This document shows positions 10,315 through 23,126 of a stretch of DNA of 64,000 nucleotides, piece by piece. The notes under the pieces were generated by a model. That model was not told the DNA's origin. It worked only from the letters and a program-made list of their open reading frames with translations, and ran no database searches. Both the position numbers and the translations under genes were made by a program. The DNA is from Bombardia bombarda (Eukaryota > Ascomycota > Sordariomycetes > Sordariales > Lasiosphaeriaceae), in the NCBI GenBank assembly GCA_030512295.1, contig JAULSR010000005.1, positions 2,046,001 to 2,110,000 of the forward strand. Reading direction: 5' to 3'. Numbering within the stretch: position 1 is the first letter of the stretch; each line of letters starts with the position of its first letter.

Positions 10315-13300
10315 GTGGTGGGTGAGCGAGTGTGGTGAGAAAGGAAGTTGGACTGAAAGGAAGGCGCTTTTCAACACCGATGCCTTCAGTTGCTGGATTC
10401 CATCGTCTCCGGGGAGAAGTTTCAACAACTTCAGCCCGAATCTCAAGACAGAGGAGGAGGGTTGGATCAACCAAAACATGAGGACTTTCGTTAAAGGAGA
10501 GAAATGAAGTTTGGAGCAAAGTAAGTAGTAGGCGAGTCTGGATCTAAGAGACCCAGGTCACCTAGGTCAATTTGGTCGCTAAGTTCTCTGATCTCTCAAA
10601 CATCCGCTCATTTTATTGAGGTAGGTAATGTCAGGGCCGGATAGGCACCGCTGGTTTACGGAAGTTTCTTTTTAGTTTGACTACCTTCATAGTGAGGTGC
10701 GTTCCAGACATACTTGCAAATACCTCCAGTCCTTACCGTGCTTGGCAATCAGGACACTTCAAAACTGAAGCTGAATTCAAAGCATGGTTCCGAGCTGCCA
10801 AGACCATGCTGTTTGTTATTCAAGGTATGATAGTTTCAGGCTTTCAAATACTATTCGTTTCGTATTTGCCCAGCCGGAAGACTCATGAGAGGGGCCAGGG
10901 GCCTGGTCACCAGTATCTGTCTATTATTGGTCAACTGAATTTGTAAAATAAGATGTCTTTGGATGTTTTATTTTCTGCTTTTGTGGCATACCTCCTACTC
11001 AACCCGCGTGGCATGCCTACCTATGCATATGAGTAATCGTTAAATTAGAATATGCAGCATATTGGTAAGGTAGTTAACGCCCAACGGCCGCAAACAATGA
11101 ATGCCATGTGTTTTTATTTTAGGTCATGATGATCGTCCTCCTGCACGGTTGAATGCCCAATAAGATTGGAATAACAGAAAAAGCAGGCGCATAAGGAAGC
11201 GGTTGATGTGCATATTCACAGTGACTCACCACAGTGAGCAACTGTCCAGATCTCAAGATAGACAGTGTCGTATGCAAAGTTCAGGACTACCTTACTTACT
11301 ACCTTAGTAGACAAAAAAAAACCGGTGGCAGAATCACAAAATATTCTCACATCTAAAATGAACTTTCCGTATTTAGATAAACAACTAGGTTTCTTCTCAG
11401 CTGGTATCCTAAGTATAGAGATGGAAATTCCCAAAGGAATGAGACAATGCTCGACCGGTAGAGGAAATGTCCGCAATTGGGAGCCGGGACACTCGAGGAC
11501 CGAACCGGATGAGCGAGTTGAGAGTTAACGGTTGATTATCTCAGTATTCATATTTATAACTACGTCAAAGATCGCTGAACGGATGCCACGCACGTGGCAA
11601 CTGGGATGGCTGCCATTCACGTCAATGGGCTGTCAAAGACGGGAGTTATTATTAAACCAAACAAAGAGGGTGGTGGCAGTACGTACCCTGACCCCTTACC
11701 TAGGTCAGTATTTGAGGGGTCCTATTGGGAAACAACCTAGCATTGGCTGCGCCCGTGTGTGCGTCATTGTATGGACCCGATCTGATCGACCTTTAATCGG
11801 GGCTAGGACTACTACGCTCCGTATTTTGTGCTACTAGCGTAAAGATCAATCTGGGTACGTTGAAGATTAATAGGGGATAGGAGATCTGATGCTCTTGATT
11901 AATCAGTAATCAGGGTTCAAAATAGCAAAAACAGTCAAAAGTGAGAGAGAATCGAGAAGTGACTGGCTCATTTGGGTCGGGGAAATAAAGCTTGGATGCT
12001 ATGATGGCTCGTGCTCAAGCTTCCGGGAAACAATGTTTCCGTGGGGCGGGACGGTAAAGTGGGGAATTCAATAAGTGGATTTGAGTGGCTTGGCCTGTCC
12101 TTTGGCGCTAATTAAGCTGTGGGACGACAATCATTCTGTCTCCCTGTCTGCCCTGAGGATTGTGCTGCCCAGTGCTTGTAAAACGGTCTCTCCGGTGCAG
12201 CGGGCAGCTCTGTTTCCGAAGGGCCACGCCTCACAAGCCACCCGTCCCGATAACAACACCAAACCAGATACAAACATAGGTCCAAAATGATCCTAGACAC
12301 ACAAACACCTCACACCACACCATTCACCATTCACGGAATTTTGACCCCACGGACAGGAGGGCCCCCCGACTAGACGTATGCACGGAGCTTCTCGGTTGCG
12401 AAAACGTGCTGCAGATTGCCAGATTGGCTTGCGGCTCGTTTTAGTGTCTGTTCAGCCCCCAGCTTTTAACCAACTACCCAGTAAGTACCCTAGCTCTAGC
12501 CTTACACAGCATATGCTCTCCCGTGAAAGCTCGTGGCTCCATACACTACAATGATCCAAACCTGGCGTCGATCAGGCCCTCTTGAGCGATTGGCTCCTCC
12601 GCCAAAAAGACTGAGACGATGACTCGTCTCAACGCGCTCTCACGTGAATCTAACTCGGAAATATGGCTTGTCGATCTTGCAAATCACCACGTGGGTGTTA
12701 TTAGTAGTAACCCGACACCACACTGGACAGACCAATCGTAAAGATCCCGTCCCATGTATGTACGAGCCAGCCAGCCAGCCAGCCCTTTTGCCTTGTATAG
12801 AGGTCGAAAGTGAGGTTAATCTTGGGGATCAAGGCGAGCGACGAGGCGAGCTGCTTGCACTGCATTTGTGTACTGTCAAATAAGCAGCCAACCAACTGCC
12901 TTATGTCAAGTACTATCCTGTACAACACCTACTTAACCAACCACCTAAGATAGGTACCTATGACACGACCAACGAGGCCTCAGTCACTAAGGTGAGTGAG
13001 TTGTTAGTCACCAAACACACCATGGGGACGGAGTTCGGCAACCGGGGCCCGTCCTGCAGTCGACAAGGTATCAGAGAAAACCAAAAACTATGAATATCGC
13101 AGCCTCAAAAAGATCAAGTGATAACTCAATCGAAAAGATGCAAACAACGTTCGAAAAAGCCGTTTCACACCAAGACTTTTCGGTATCTGTCTCAACTTGC
13201 CATGTGTGCGTGCAGGGGCGACAAACGATGGATAGGGCGTTTCCGGGAGGCTGAGCCCCAAAAATAAGCAGAACTGTAACCTCATTCGCTAAACCCCGAA

Positions 13301-13901
13301 TTGGGAGATATCTGGCAGCCAACAACCCTATTGAGGGCGGGGCAGTGAGACTTTGGCACTGTTCTCTCTCTCTGCTCCAGGAACGATACAACAACAAACA
13401 GCGGATGTCCAAGAAAATGTGTAACCATAGACCCTACCCAGACGACATCAGGGTTAGAAGCTATCCGTACGGATGCCCCCTGTACCGTTAGATGTGCTAC
13501 GCCCATTCCTTGCCCGTTGTCGTCTTATCACAGCCGCAACATGAGAAATCCGTCCAACTGGATCGTCGCTGTCAGCACTGTTTTTCTTTCTCCTCCATGT
13601 GCATAGACAGCGCAAGGGGGGGTGGGAGGGCCGCTTTCTTGGGCCGGGACCTCACCACTTTGTTATCATGTCCTCCTATCCAAATAGACGTGTCGCGAGG
13701 TTGCCTCCCATCGTCACTGGTATTAATAACTTGACCGAATTATCACCGATTTGTTTCATCCACCATGTCCATCGCCATCTCATCGCATCTCATATATCCA
13801 CCTTTCGACTAGACCAAGCCTGACTTGATCTTCCCGCTACCGCTGCCGCCGTCGACCTTTCTACTGGAGCTGTCAGCATCATCGTCATCCTCACCATCAA
13901 A
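10315..13901. other. 3.6-kb gene-free spacer
   Basis: No ORF here resembles a known family, and the short ones have no coherent composition. Two CACGTG boxes lie at 12641-12646 and 12688-12693, and a CCAG repeat at about 12765-12783. TACCTAGG-like motifs occur near 10560 and 12945. The part around 10,650-11,500 is more A/T-rich and could be a decayed element, but nothing identifies it. Confidence 0.5.
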
Positions 13902-15693
13902 ATGTCGACCACCTCAACGTCACCTGCCCCGTCCGAGTCACAACCAAAGTCTTCGAGGGTTTGCTTGAACTGTAGGAGAAAAAAGAAGCGTTGTGATAAG
14001 GGCCTCCCGTCGTGCACCAGATGTCTAGAGTAAGCTCCGTTGCCCAATGTCCGCTTTGTTTGGCCATGGTGTTGTTTCTCACTGACGGATCACGCCCTAT
14101 TATCAGCTCGCGCCAACACTGCCAGCATGAAGATGATTTCAGTCGTCCCAGTACCTCCGGCACTCCGGGACCGTTGATGGGCCAATATGTGCCTCCAACC
14201 CCAGAGCATCGAGCCCGTCAACAGTCGAGCCCCGGCTGGAACACAACCCTTAGTCCCTCGTTGTTTGCGACCATGGACTCCCTCGAGGATAACATCCACT
14301 ACTTCGTCTTCCGATGTCTTTTCGAAACCCTCGATAATCGCCAGGGTGTAGAACAAGTTGTCGCCTCCTACTTCGAAGATGCCCACATCTGGTTCCCCAT
14401 CATATGCCAATCCACATTCGACAGACAGCTGGACGACATGTGGACAACACCTTCGGCCGAAACAGGCCTCCTGGTTCTTTGCATGCGCTTGCTCATCCGT
14501 CAGCCATTCCCGATTCCCATCTCCGGCATGGACGACAGCCATTATCTTTCCGCAAAAACCACGCTGAACCTGGTCCAAAGCAAGCGTCCATTCTCCATCC
14601 CTCTGTTGCAGGCCGAACTGCTTATCGCTTTGTATGAATTTTCACACTCGATGCCGCAACAAGCCTATTTATCAGTGGGCAAGTGTTTCCAGGTGACCAG
14701 GGCGTTTGGCTGGCATAATGAGGCGTTTTGGAGTCAGGGGCACCAGGCTTTCGACCCTAGAGGATTGAAGCTGTCCTCCCTACTGTGGTGGGCAATTGTG
14801 TATGTTGACTGGTAAGTACCCCATCTCCGAAGAAGACAATGATTCATCTCTGACCATCGAAATAGCCTCATCCATGTTGGATATCAAGAACAGAGATACC
14901 CGTTACACACTTCTGGACCCAATCTCGCATACTTCCAGATCCCCTTTCCGGAAGCCTTCGATCAATATCTGCCCGGCAGTATTTCATTCCAGTTACAGGG
15001 CGATGGTTTTGGGTTTCTGGACGGAAGCCTCGAGAGGCTCCCGATTGACGCCGTAGTCTGGCCCGGCGCCAGCTCCGCCGGATATTTGAGAGACGTCTTG
15101 GAAAGGCTTTCCAGTCCCAGCCCGCCATCTCTCGTCGAACGCAACAACACGACAGAGTCAATTATGAGACACACGATAAACTTGCTGGAAACCAAGAGCA
15201 CTGCAGCGGTGGGCGCCAATTTCATGTACCTCTTCTCCAAATCACCGTTCCACAATAAAGCTGACTGACTTTTAGAGCCCTTATGAAACTCAACCAAGCT
15301 GGCCTCCTCACTGGAGCGGGAGCGTCATCGAGCTTGGGTCCGACCGAGATGAGACCTATTGAGACGATCCGATATATTATCGACTCTATTTGCGAAATCG
15401 CCTTGAATGTGGATCGGTTTGGACACGGAGCTCCCTGTGGCGCTTTTGCTGCCTACTATGCCTGTCTGCTGTTGATATCCCACGGCGACAACGTTCTTCA
15501 AGATACGCAATGGCTCTTCAAGGTCGAGAACTTGAAGAAAACGCTATCGGCGCTATGCAGAAGATGGAAGATTGCGGGTGAGCATCTCGATGTTGTTCTT
15601 TTTGGTGGGGCCAATTGCTGACCTGGTGCAGAGCAATATCTTGAATCGGTCAACCTTGCCTTGAATAATCGGCTGGCAGGCTATGCTTTGTGA
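13902..15693 (+). CDS. Zn2Cys6 fungal transcription factor
   Basis: Nuclear DNA-binding regulator; target unknown. Five exons: 13902-14029, 14107-14811, 14866-15225, 15276-15577 and 15632-15693. Introns are GTAAGC...CAG, GTAAGT...TAG, GTACCT...TAG (50 nt) and GTGAGC...CAG, and the exons add up to 518 residues in one frame. The binuclear cluster is at the extreme N-terminus, with cysteines 21, 24, 31, 38, 41 and 48 (CLNCRRKKKRCDKG and CTRC); intron 1 splits the codon of the residue after CTRCL. The middle region resembles the fungal-specific transcription factor domain, including LSVGKCFQVTRAFGWHNEAF and LSSLLWWAIVYVDC. It stands alone between two large spacers, so context gives no clue to its regulon. 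Confidence 0.9.
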
Positions 15694-17989
15694 GCAAGTC
15701 GTAAACGACGGTAGTATGGAGTTTGGTTGAGGCAGGGTGTTTGTTCAGGTTAGGAGATAGGAGATACCCAAAGGCGCTGGATTAAGGTTGAATAAGGGGT
15801 GCGCCAAGGAGACGGGACCCTGAATGACACAAGGGACATCTCAGGTGGTTGTTCCCGATCTCTTTTTGCTGCAGTGCGTTCTGCTTGCAGATCCAAATAC
15901 TGGAGCAGGGCTGTTGGCTTTCCCTTTGAAGAGGACTTTTATTCTTGTCGGTAGCTTTGTCGACATGTTTCGGATATTCTGCCCTGTTCGAGTTTTCTAC
16001 CTGTTGTCTCTTTTGTTTATTTCACACCATTGCGTCAGTATCACAGCATAGCATAGCATAGCATAGCATATCATTAGAGGGGGGAGTTGGGGTGGACAAA
16101 ACTCAATGAAATGAATCTTGGTATTCCCAAACGGGTTCTACTGACCTCATGACTGACATTCAGTCAAGGCTGGAGTTTAGCCCTCCTCGCGCAGAGTTCT
16201 CAAGCTGAATGTTGGGTTAAATCCGAGATCGGACATGGTCATACCGCTGTGATATTGTGAGCCACGAGTTTGAAGGGTAAGTTAAACAATTAAAAGGATA
16301 GAGAGGTACCAAGCAACTTCAGTTATATCGAGTATACTTCCTGAAGATGGATTTCTGCGGCGACAACAAACACACAGACATCTTTGTGAAAGAGGACCGA
16401 CCCGGGGACGACGAGATGGGGTGTTTCGGCAGTTGGCAAAGGTTGGCTTGGAGTACATCACGTACTTATACGAGATAAACTGAACCCTGGTCGTTTGTTC
16501 CACGCGGCGCGGGGTGGCGTTCAACTTCATAAACCAAGTTTGCCAGGATCCGAGGAATATTTGGGTCGAAGTACAATGGAAGATGGAAAGGATATTTTCG
16601 TGGAAGAACAGGTGGAAAGGATAAAAAATACAACTCGTTCCTGCCTTCCAGCTGCAAGTGCGACCAGTGTTCTTGCTCTCCAGGCAGGAGCAGGCGACCT
16701 ACTCGTGCATTGGGAACCAATGAAAAGAAAGCGGCCATTCGGGGACGAAGCAAATCAGGGCCCGGTCACCAAAATAACGTGGCGGTACAGACCGAAAAAA
16801 GGGTTGCAGCTAAACGCCATGTTAAGAAAAGAAACAAGGAGGGGCGTATCTGAATTCTTGTATACTGACGCCAAATAAGCCAGAAAAAAGATTTTTATCA
16901 AGCTCTAGAATATGACGTCAATGTATGTATATGTAAATTTGTAGGTACCTTACCTACTCCAACTCCTGCCCTACCTATTCAGAGATAGATTGCCGTCAAA
17001 ATGGGGGTAACAATTTGTCGGTCTGACTCCCCTGCATCGGAAAGTTTAAGAATCCGAGGAGGCTGTGCAACGTTGCGTTACTTTTAGTGTACTAATGTAC
17101 ATTGATATTTTGTTTCCATTTGGGTGTAGGGAATGTGGTATCTTCCAATTCGCTTCATCACCAGTCCCTAGTGTACAGCTGTTAGAAAGAAATGTCAAGA
17201 GAATCAGTTCATCTTGAGTGCTTAGGTTGCCATAGGACTTATCATCTATGGAACCTTAGCAGCACCAGACTCCACTGTACACAGCGCTGGGTAATTCCTG
17301 CCTGCCTAGACAGCGTATCAGAAGTTCAAGTGGAATAAATACCCGTAACCCAAATCAACAGATATAATAACAAACAAACGAATCAATTCTCCGAGACTCA
17401 ATGACATACATGTGGAGGGTGGTATTGCGGCCGGCTTGGGCGAGTGTGGGGGCGTCCGATCCGGATATGTAAGCTTCCGGATCAATATACAAAGTAACGG
17501 TCCCATGCTGCATGACATGCATATGAGAGAAATAGCTTGTCTTCTCTGGATATCAATTGGGGTGTGGCTTTCTTCAGCTCAATTGCTCGTTCTACCTCTA
17601 TAGAACTATTCGGGTTGATCAAACGGCAATTCAGACAAATCTGCCACCAACAACCAACAGGGAGAAATCAGACAAGTATATCCGCACAAGCAATACGAGA
17701 AGCGTCACGGAGTACCGCTCCATCAATTCATCATCCAGTCCTATGTACTTTCTGCAGTTACCCTTGGACTTAACCATACAACACGGCGGCCGCATCTTCA
17801 GCGTCGCCAACAAGCACAAAGCTGACCTCTCCCTTTCTCTCTCCAATTCTCCAAACTCACAAAAGGACAAGGAAATGCGCATACTTGCCGTAGAAAATAC
17901 GCTTGAGGCAACAGCCCCTTCCAGCTGATCCTCTCAACCTCCTCCTCTACCCCCTTCTCCCCGACCCATCTCTCTCTCCCCCCTTCTCT
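15694..17989. other. 2.3-kb gene-free spacer with a GCATA repeat
   Basis: Five tandem GCATA units lie at 16046-16070. TACCTAGG-related motifs lie near 16941-16979. An open frame at 16495-16878 has no recognisable similarity and I do not call it a gene. Confidence 0.5.
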
Positions 17990-18675
17990 CTACGCCTGCC
18001 AGATTCTCTTGATCGTCTCAGTGAGGCCGACATCCGTAGTCTCGAACTCGTAGAGAGCCAGGCCAACGACGGCCGTGGCGACGTTCAAGCCCCACATGAA
18101 CGCCTTCCGCGTCTTGGGCAGTCTCTTGGTGGGGATGTAGTCGACGATGATGGCCTGGAAGCCCGTGTGGGAGTGGATCAGGATCATGGCGGCGAGGACG
18201 GCGTCCATGGTTGGGTTGAGCGAGCCGGCCGCGAAGGGGGCCACCGTCAAGGGGATCAGGGACGCGGCGATCAGGCGGTCAAAGGTCCAGTGGTAGGACC
18301 CGTGGGATGGCGACGTGGGCGGTACGGGCGCCGGGTCGTTGACTACATGTGGTGAGCGGTTAGATGGATCGAAATAGAGCAGCTGCAGTTGTTCGTCATG
18401 TCGTCGTACCTGAGCCATTGATGTGTTCTGTCGGGCTGAGTTAGCAAAAACATGCATAATCATATAAGCTTAAAAAGCTTTAAAAAGCATTCGGGTCGGG
18501 GAGGGGGGCGGCACGCACGGGGAGGGGGGGGCAGGAGGTTCCTCCTGGAGGTGGTGTGGAAGGCGGCCGTCGCACGGAGAGCGGTGTTGTTGACGATGGA
18601 CTGTCTTGTCGCAACCGAGAACTTGGAAGCCGACGCGGCCTGCTTCAACAGGGCGGAGCGAGCAATTGACGCCAT
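17990..18675 (-). CDS. sdh4: Succinate dehydrogenase membrane anchor subunit CybS
   Basis: Membrane anchor of respiratory complex II in the inner mitochondrial membrane; it helps bind heme b and ubiquinone. Exons are 18675-18519, an 18-nt micro-exon 18427-18410, and 18342-17990, giving 175 residues. Introns are GTGCGT...CAG and GTACGA...TAG. Only this acceptor choice (GACAG before 18427) keeps phase with the better GTGCGT donor. The N-terminus (MASIARSALLKQAASASKF, then AFHTTSRR) is a mitochondrial targeting sequence. Three membrane helices follow. HSHTGFQAIIVDY carries the heme-ligand histidine region and the Asp-Tyr of the quinone site. The first donor sits in a C-rich stretch, so the micro-exon should be confirmed with RNA. 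Confidence 0.9.
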
Positions 18676-19394
18676 CGTGGTCTTGTTATTGGCCGGGCAA
18701 TCGATTAACCGTGGGCGATTCGGCTGGGTTTGCGGACTGGCTGATGCGAATTGACGGGCTTGTGATGGGTTCGTCGTGGTCGGGTTCGGGGGGGATGGAA
18801 TGCTCGAATATGCTCGAAAATAGTGCAGACAGTGCCGAAGCGTCCTGATCCGTCCGTGATCCCTCGGCAATCGGGACCTGGGAACCTGATCCCCCATGCC
18901 AAATCCTGCCAGCCGTCCAATGATTGTGCCGCAAATGTCAGCCACTCTGGGGCTGTCCCCACCAACCACCTGGTGCCGGCCTGGAACATCTGTCGCTCCT
19001 AGTGTAATGCGATTGGATGACATGATGGATATCACTGGGATTGACCTTGCCTGCCGGGAACATGGAGAGACCCACTTGCGTGCATCAACCCTTGAAGAAA
19101 GCTGAGTGGTCCAAGCTTTCATGTCATTGGCGGTGGGTGAATCAGTCCAAAAAATTCGAAGAGTCGCGACTAACAACGAGAACTCATCGCGAACTCTTTG
19201 GCTTGGCTTGGCGATAAACCGAATCTTCAGACAGCCACCACGTTAATGCGCCTTTGACAGCCTACTATTTCCCAGTAGTTCTGTTATCAAAGATGCCCCG
19301 AGGCATTGTCCAATCATTCTCGATCTCCCCCTCGCAATAGCGCTACAATTCGGCCACACACCCACACTCCTAGACCACTACACACATCGGCAAC
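18676..19394. promoter_or_regulatory. Shared divergent promoter of sdh4 and the mitochondrial TyrRS gene
   Basis: About 720 bp separate the two start codons. Both products are imported into mitochondria, so this spacer must hold two promoters and may co-regulate them. I see no specific factor site. Confidence 0.55.
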
Positions 19395-21476
19395 ATGGCC
19401 ATTACAACCGCCTCCCGCCTGCTGTCGAGCAGAGGAGCAGGCCCTGTCTGCCACAGCTGCCTGAGAGTCCTGGTGCCGACTGGAGACTATGCGCGCATCC
19501 AGAAAAGATACATAGGCTTGAAGTACCTAGCTAAAGTAGACGAGGCCGAGAAGGAATGGCAGGCGCGAGCCGTCAAGATCAACGAGGGCGAGGTGCAGAA
19601 CACATGGGACATGTTGCAAGAAAGAGGCTATATCAAGGACATGGCTGGGTGAGTACTGGGCCTTCCAGGCGAACCTCGAAGAGGACTAATTCTGACTGAC
19701 CAATTTGGTTTGCTAGGTCCGAAGACATAATCCGCGAGCTCATGAGGAGGAAACGAATAGCCGCCTACGTCGGCATCGACCCTACCGCCAGTTCCATGCA
19801 CGTGGGCCATCTTTTGCCGCTCATGCCGCTCTTCTGGATGTACATGCACGGCTACGGAGCATTCACCCTCATCGGCGGGGCTACAGCAAAGATCGGGGAC
19901 CCGACCGGCAGACTACAGAGCCGAACAGCCATCTCGCGCGCCGACATGACGATGAACATGACCAAGATCCACTTCCAGCTAAAACAGCTGTGGACGAATG
20001 TTGAGGCACAGGCTCGGAGGCACGGGTATCAGAAGCAGTGGGCGTGGAGTCGAGGCATAAAGAATAACAATGCTTGGTGGAATTCCGAGCCCATGTTGGA
20101 GATACTGAAAAGGGTGGGCACTTCGCTCCGCATGGGGCAAATGCTGTCCCGTGATACGTAAGTGTGATGTGGCAATCACTTGTTCTTCTCCCCCCCTTTC
20201 CTAACATGATGTGCTCACAAACAACGACAGTGTCAAGCAAAAGATGACAAAGGGAGACGGCATGTCGTTTGCCGAGTTCACCTACCCCCTCATGCAGGGA
20301 TGGGACTGGTTTAAGCTGCTGGGTAGCGAACATGTTCAGATGCAGATCGGCGGCTCGGATCAATACGGCAACATTATCACTGGCATCGAGGTCGTCAAGG
20401 CCGCTCGGGCAAGCGAGCCAGATCCGGCTCTACAACTACCTGCCAATGATCAATATGACGATCCAGTGGGATTCACCGTCCCCCTTCTTACAGACTCGTC
20501 TGGAGCGAAGTTCGGCAAGAGCGCGGGCAATGCGCTGTGGCTCGATAAGTTTGATACATCCATCTTTGATCTGTATGGCTATTTCGTCCGGCGGCCCGAT
20601 GCCGACGTGGAGAGGCTGCTCAGGCTGTTCACCTTCTTGCCGCTGGATGTGATCCAGAAGACAATGGAAGAACACAAGCTCGACGAGTCAAAACGCGTTG
20701 CACAACATTTATTAGCCTATGAGACTGTGGCGCTGATCCATGGAGAGCATGAGGCCACCAAGGTACGGTTGGAGCACCAACAAATGTACGGCAAAAGGCA
20801 GCTGGTACCAGGCATGAGAACAGAGCCCGCTGCCCCAGGTGATGAGTACAAGGCGGTGGAGGGCCACCCGACCACCCCCAACAACAAACCGAGGGTAGAC
20901 ATGAAGCTTCCAGAGTCGCTCATTATGGGCAAGTCGATTGCAAATGTCTTGTATGCCGCCGGGTTGGCTTCCAGCAAGTCTGAAGGCCATCGTCTTGCTG
21001 TGCAGGAGGCTGTATACATTGGTGCCGCGGCCGGCCAACGCCGGGTCATGCACCCATCTCAGCTGTCATTCCTCTCGGTCAAGTTGTGGTTCCCTCAGGA
21101 GACGCAAAAGTACCTGATCGAGGGCAAGGTCTTGATCCTCCGCAAGGGCAAGCACAACATCAGGGTGATCGAAATGATCCCCGACGAAGAGTACAACAAA
21201 CTGGGCTTGACGTATCCCGGCCAGCCTGGGAAGGGTGCCGTCCGTATGCTCAATGAGCGCCTCAAGAGGATAAAGGCTGGGCTGGATACGCATGATGAGG
21301 TAACAGCAGCCTTGGTAGCCAAGCAGGGTAAGAAGGACACCGGCGAGGCGGACGGTACATCGTACCCCGCGATTGTGTTTCCTGAGGAGAAAAGTCGTCA
21401 GCAACAGGCGATGGAGGCGAAGCTCGACGAGGAGCTGAGAAAATCAAAGAACTCGTCGGATTCGGAGTCGTGGTAA
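19395..21476 (+). CDS. cyt-18: Mitochondrial tyrosyl-tRNA synthetase, CYT-18 type
   Basis: Charges mitochondrial tRNA-Tyr. In Pezizomycotina this enzyme also folds group I introns (the Neurospora CYT-18 protein). Exons are 19395-19648, 19717-20157 and 20231-21476 (introns GTGAGT...TAG and GTAAGT...CAG), giving 646 residues. A targeting sequence is followed by the basic N-terminal helix region (RYIGLKYLAKVDEAEKEW) characteristic of the fungal splicing enzymes. The class I signature is HVGH at residues 113-116, and the KMSKS-type loop is KFGKS at 325-329. The C-terminal part contains the S4-like RNA-binding region (SVKLWFPQETQKYL, EGKVLILRKGKHNIRVIEM). The acidic, lysine-rich tail is probably disordered. 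The 3' end is only 174 bp from the end of npr2 on the opposite strand. Confidence 0.95.
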
Positions 21477-21650
21477 GCAAAGCCACCGATCCGCGAGCCA
21501 GTGTATTATAGGTACTTGGGAGGGTTGCATACCAGGGGCGCTTCTTGTCGCATAGACCTTTCTCTCATCTTTATACCATCGTGTACCATGTACGACTCAT
21601 GTACTATATAACATATAAGAAATCACCTTACCCCATACATAGCATTTTCA

Positions 21651-23126
21651 TCACCTATAAAGGACGGTCAGATCCCCCGCAGGGCCGGGGAAGCTTTTGA
21701 GCTTATCCATGATCTCGGCGTCGGTCATGTTCTGTTCGGTGATGATCTGGTCAAAGGTATGGCAGCCGTCGGTGTATTTCTGCAGCGGGTCGCCGCCCGC
21801 CACAGGTCGTGTCTGGCCCGTGGCCAGCGCGGCCAGGTACTGCTTGGACACGACGTACTTGTGTATCCGATACAGACAGCCCTTGATGACGCCGAACTGC
21901 ACCAAGCGACGGACGTCAACAAAGCGGAGCACGTCGAACCCGGCGTCCATGTGCCCCTTGAGCCACTCCATCACTGTCTTGCCAACACAAAATGTGGTCA
22001 TCAGTTTGATGAGCATATAGTTTGACACGTGGTGGCCACCACCACCACCTCCTCCACCTCCACTGGTTGCCCCACCAACGCATACGTAGTTGGCGCACTC
22101 GTCGACCATGCCGCCGACGTTGGCGATGAAGTCGTGGATGCTGGGGCGCGGGGCGTAGCAGGCGCCGAAGAAGAACATATCGAGCAGCAGGATGGTGTCG
22201 TAGTAGAGCAGGTGGCGGAGGGCGAGCTGGGTCAGCTCGAGGGAGACGTCGGCGACGAAGGCGATGCGGCGGACGTCGGACACGCCGTCGATGTGGGCGA
22301 TGACGCGCTGCAGGGTCAGGTCCCAGGTCGGGTCGACCACGTCGGCGAACTTCATCTTGGCCACGGGTACGTGCCAGCCCTTGACCTCGGGAGGGGCCGT
22401 GTGGTGGGGGAAGAGCTTCATGTTGATGGTGTTGGCGTCGTCTACTTATTTTAGTTTCTAATGTCGTCGCGCGTGTTTGAAGAAAAGAGAAGGGAGAAAC
22501 ATACCGACGGGAATCATGCACTCGCCGTAGTTGTTCAGGTCCTCTTTGATGATCTCCAGCAGCGACTCAATAGGCCGGCGGCAGTATCCCTCATGCTGTT
22601 GCGGCCGGCCATGATCCGTCCCACCACTACTACCATGCACAAGAGGCCCATGGTTCCTGGCCGCGTCCTGGCTGAGATAGTGGTTCTGCTTCTCCATCTC
22701 GGCAAACGTCACGGCGAGGCGGCGGACGACGCGCTCGTAGGGGATCTGGTCGACGACGCCGCACTCGACCACAAGGCCAAAGTTGAAGATGAACTCGTTG
22801 CGGTCGTAGCGCGGGCTCGGGATGGACACGGGGAAGCCCAGGACCGAGTATTTGCCCTCGGGGTCGTTGACCGTCATGTACCGGTTGCAAAAGGCCTTGC
22901 GCGGGATGATGTACTCCTGCAGCACCGCAAAGTCAAACAGACACGGCCTGCTGACCCTCGGCACCGGCACGATGCACCCCGGCGGGCTCTGGGCCACGAT
23001 CTTGGTTCCTAGTGTGACGGGATGTTAAATTCTTTTGTTTCTGTTATATGAAAAGGTGATTTACAACGGCGAGGTATACATACCTTCCTGCGGGAAGAAG
23101 CGGGCGTAAAAGATGCCTTGGATCAT
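21651..23126 (-). CDS. npr2: Nitrogen permease regulator 2 (SEACIT/GATOR1 subunit)
   Basis: Component, with Npr3 and Iml1, of the complex that restrains TORC1 during amino-acid shortage at the vacuole. Exons are 23126-23084, 23008-22505 and 22441-21651 (introns GTATGT...TAG and GTATGT...TAG), giving 445 residues. It begins MIQGIFYARFFPQEG and continues TKIVAQSPPGCIV. The longin-like N-terminal part includes FNFGLVVECGVVDQIPYERV. The C-terminal part includes QRVIAHIDGVSDVRRIA and YDTILLLDMFFFGACYAP. A run of nine glycines followed by two histidines is encoded near 22029-22065 and probably forms a loop. The start is the Met directly preceding the conserved first strand. Confidence 0.93.

Noticed and set aside
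10650..11550. A/T-richer stretch that might be a RIP-mutated transposon
   Set aside because: No terminal repeats, no transposase-like remnant and no clear C-to-T bias could be demonstrated by reading.
16495..16878. 127-residue ORF in the spacer after the Zn2Cys6 gene
   Set aside because: No domain, no conserved composition, no supporting introns or context.
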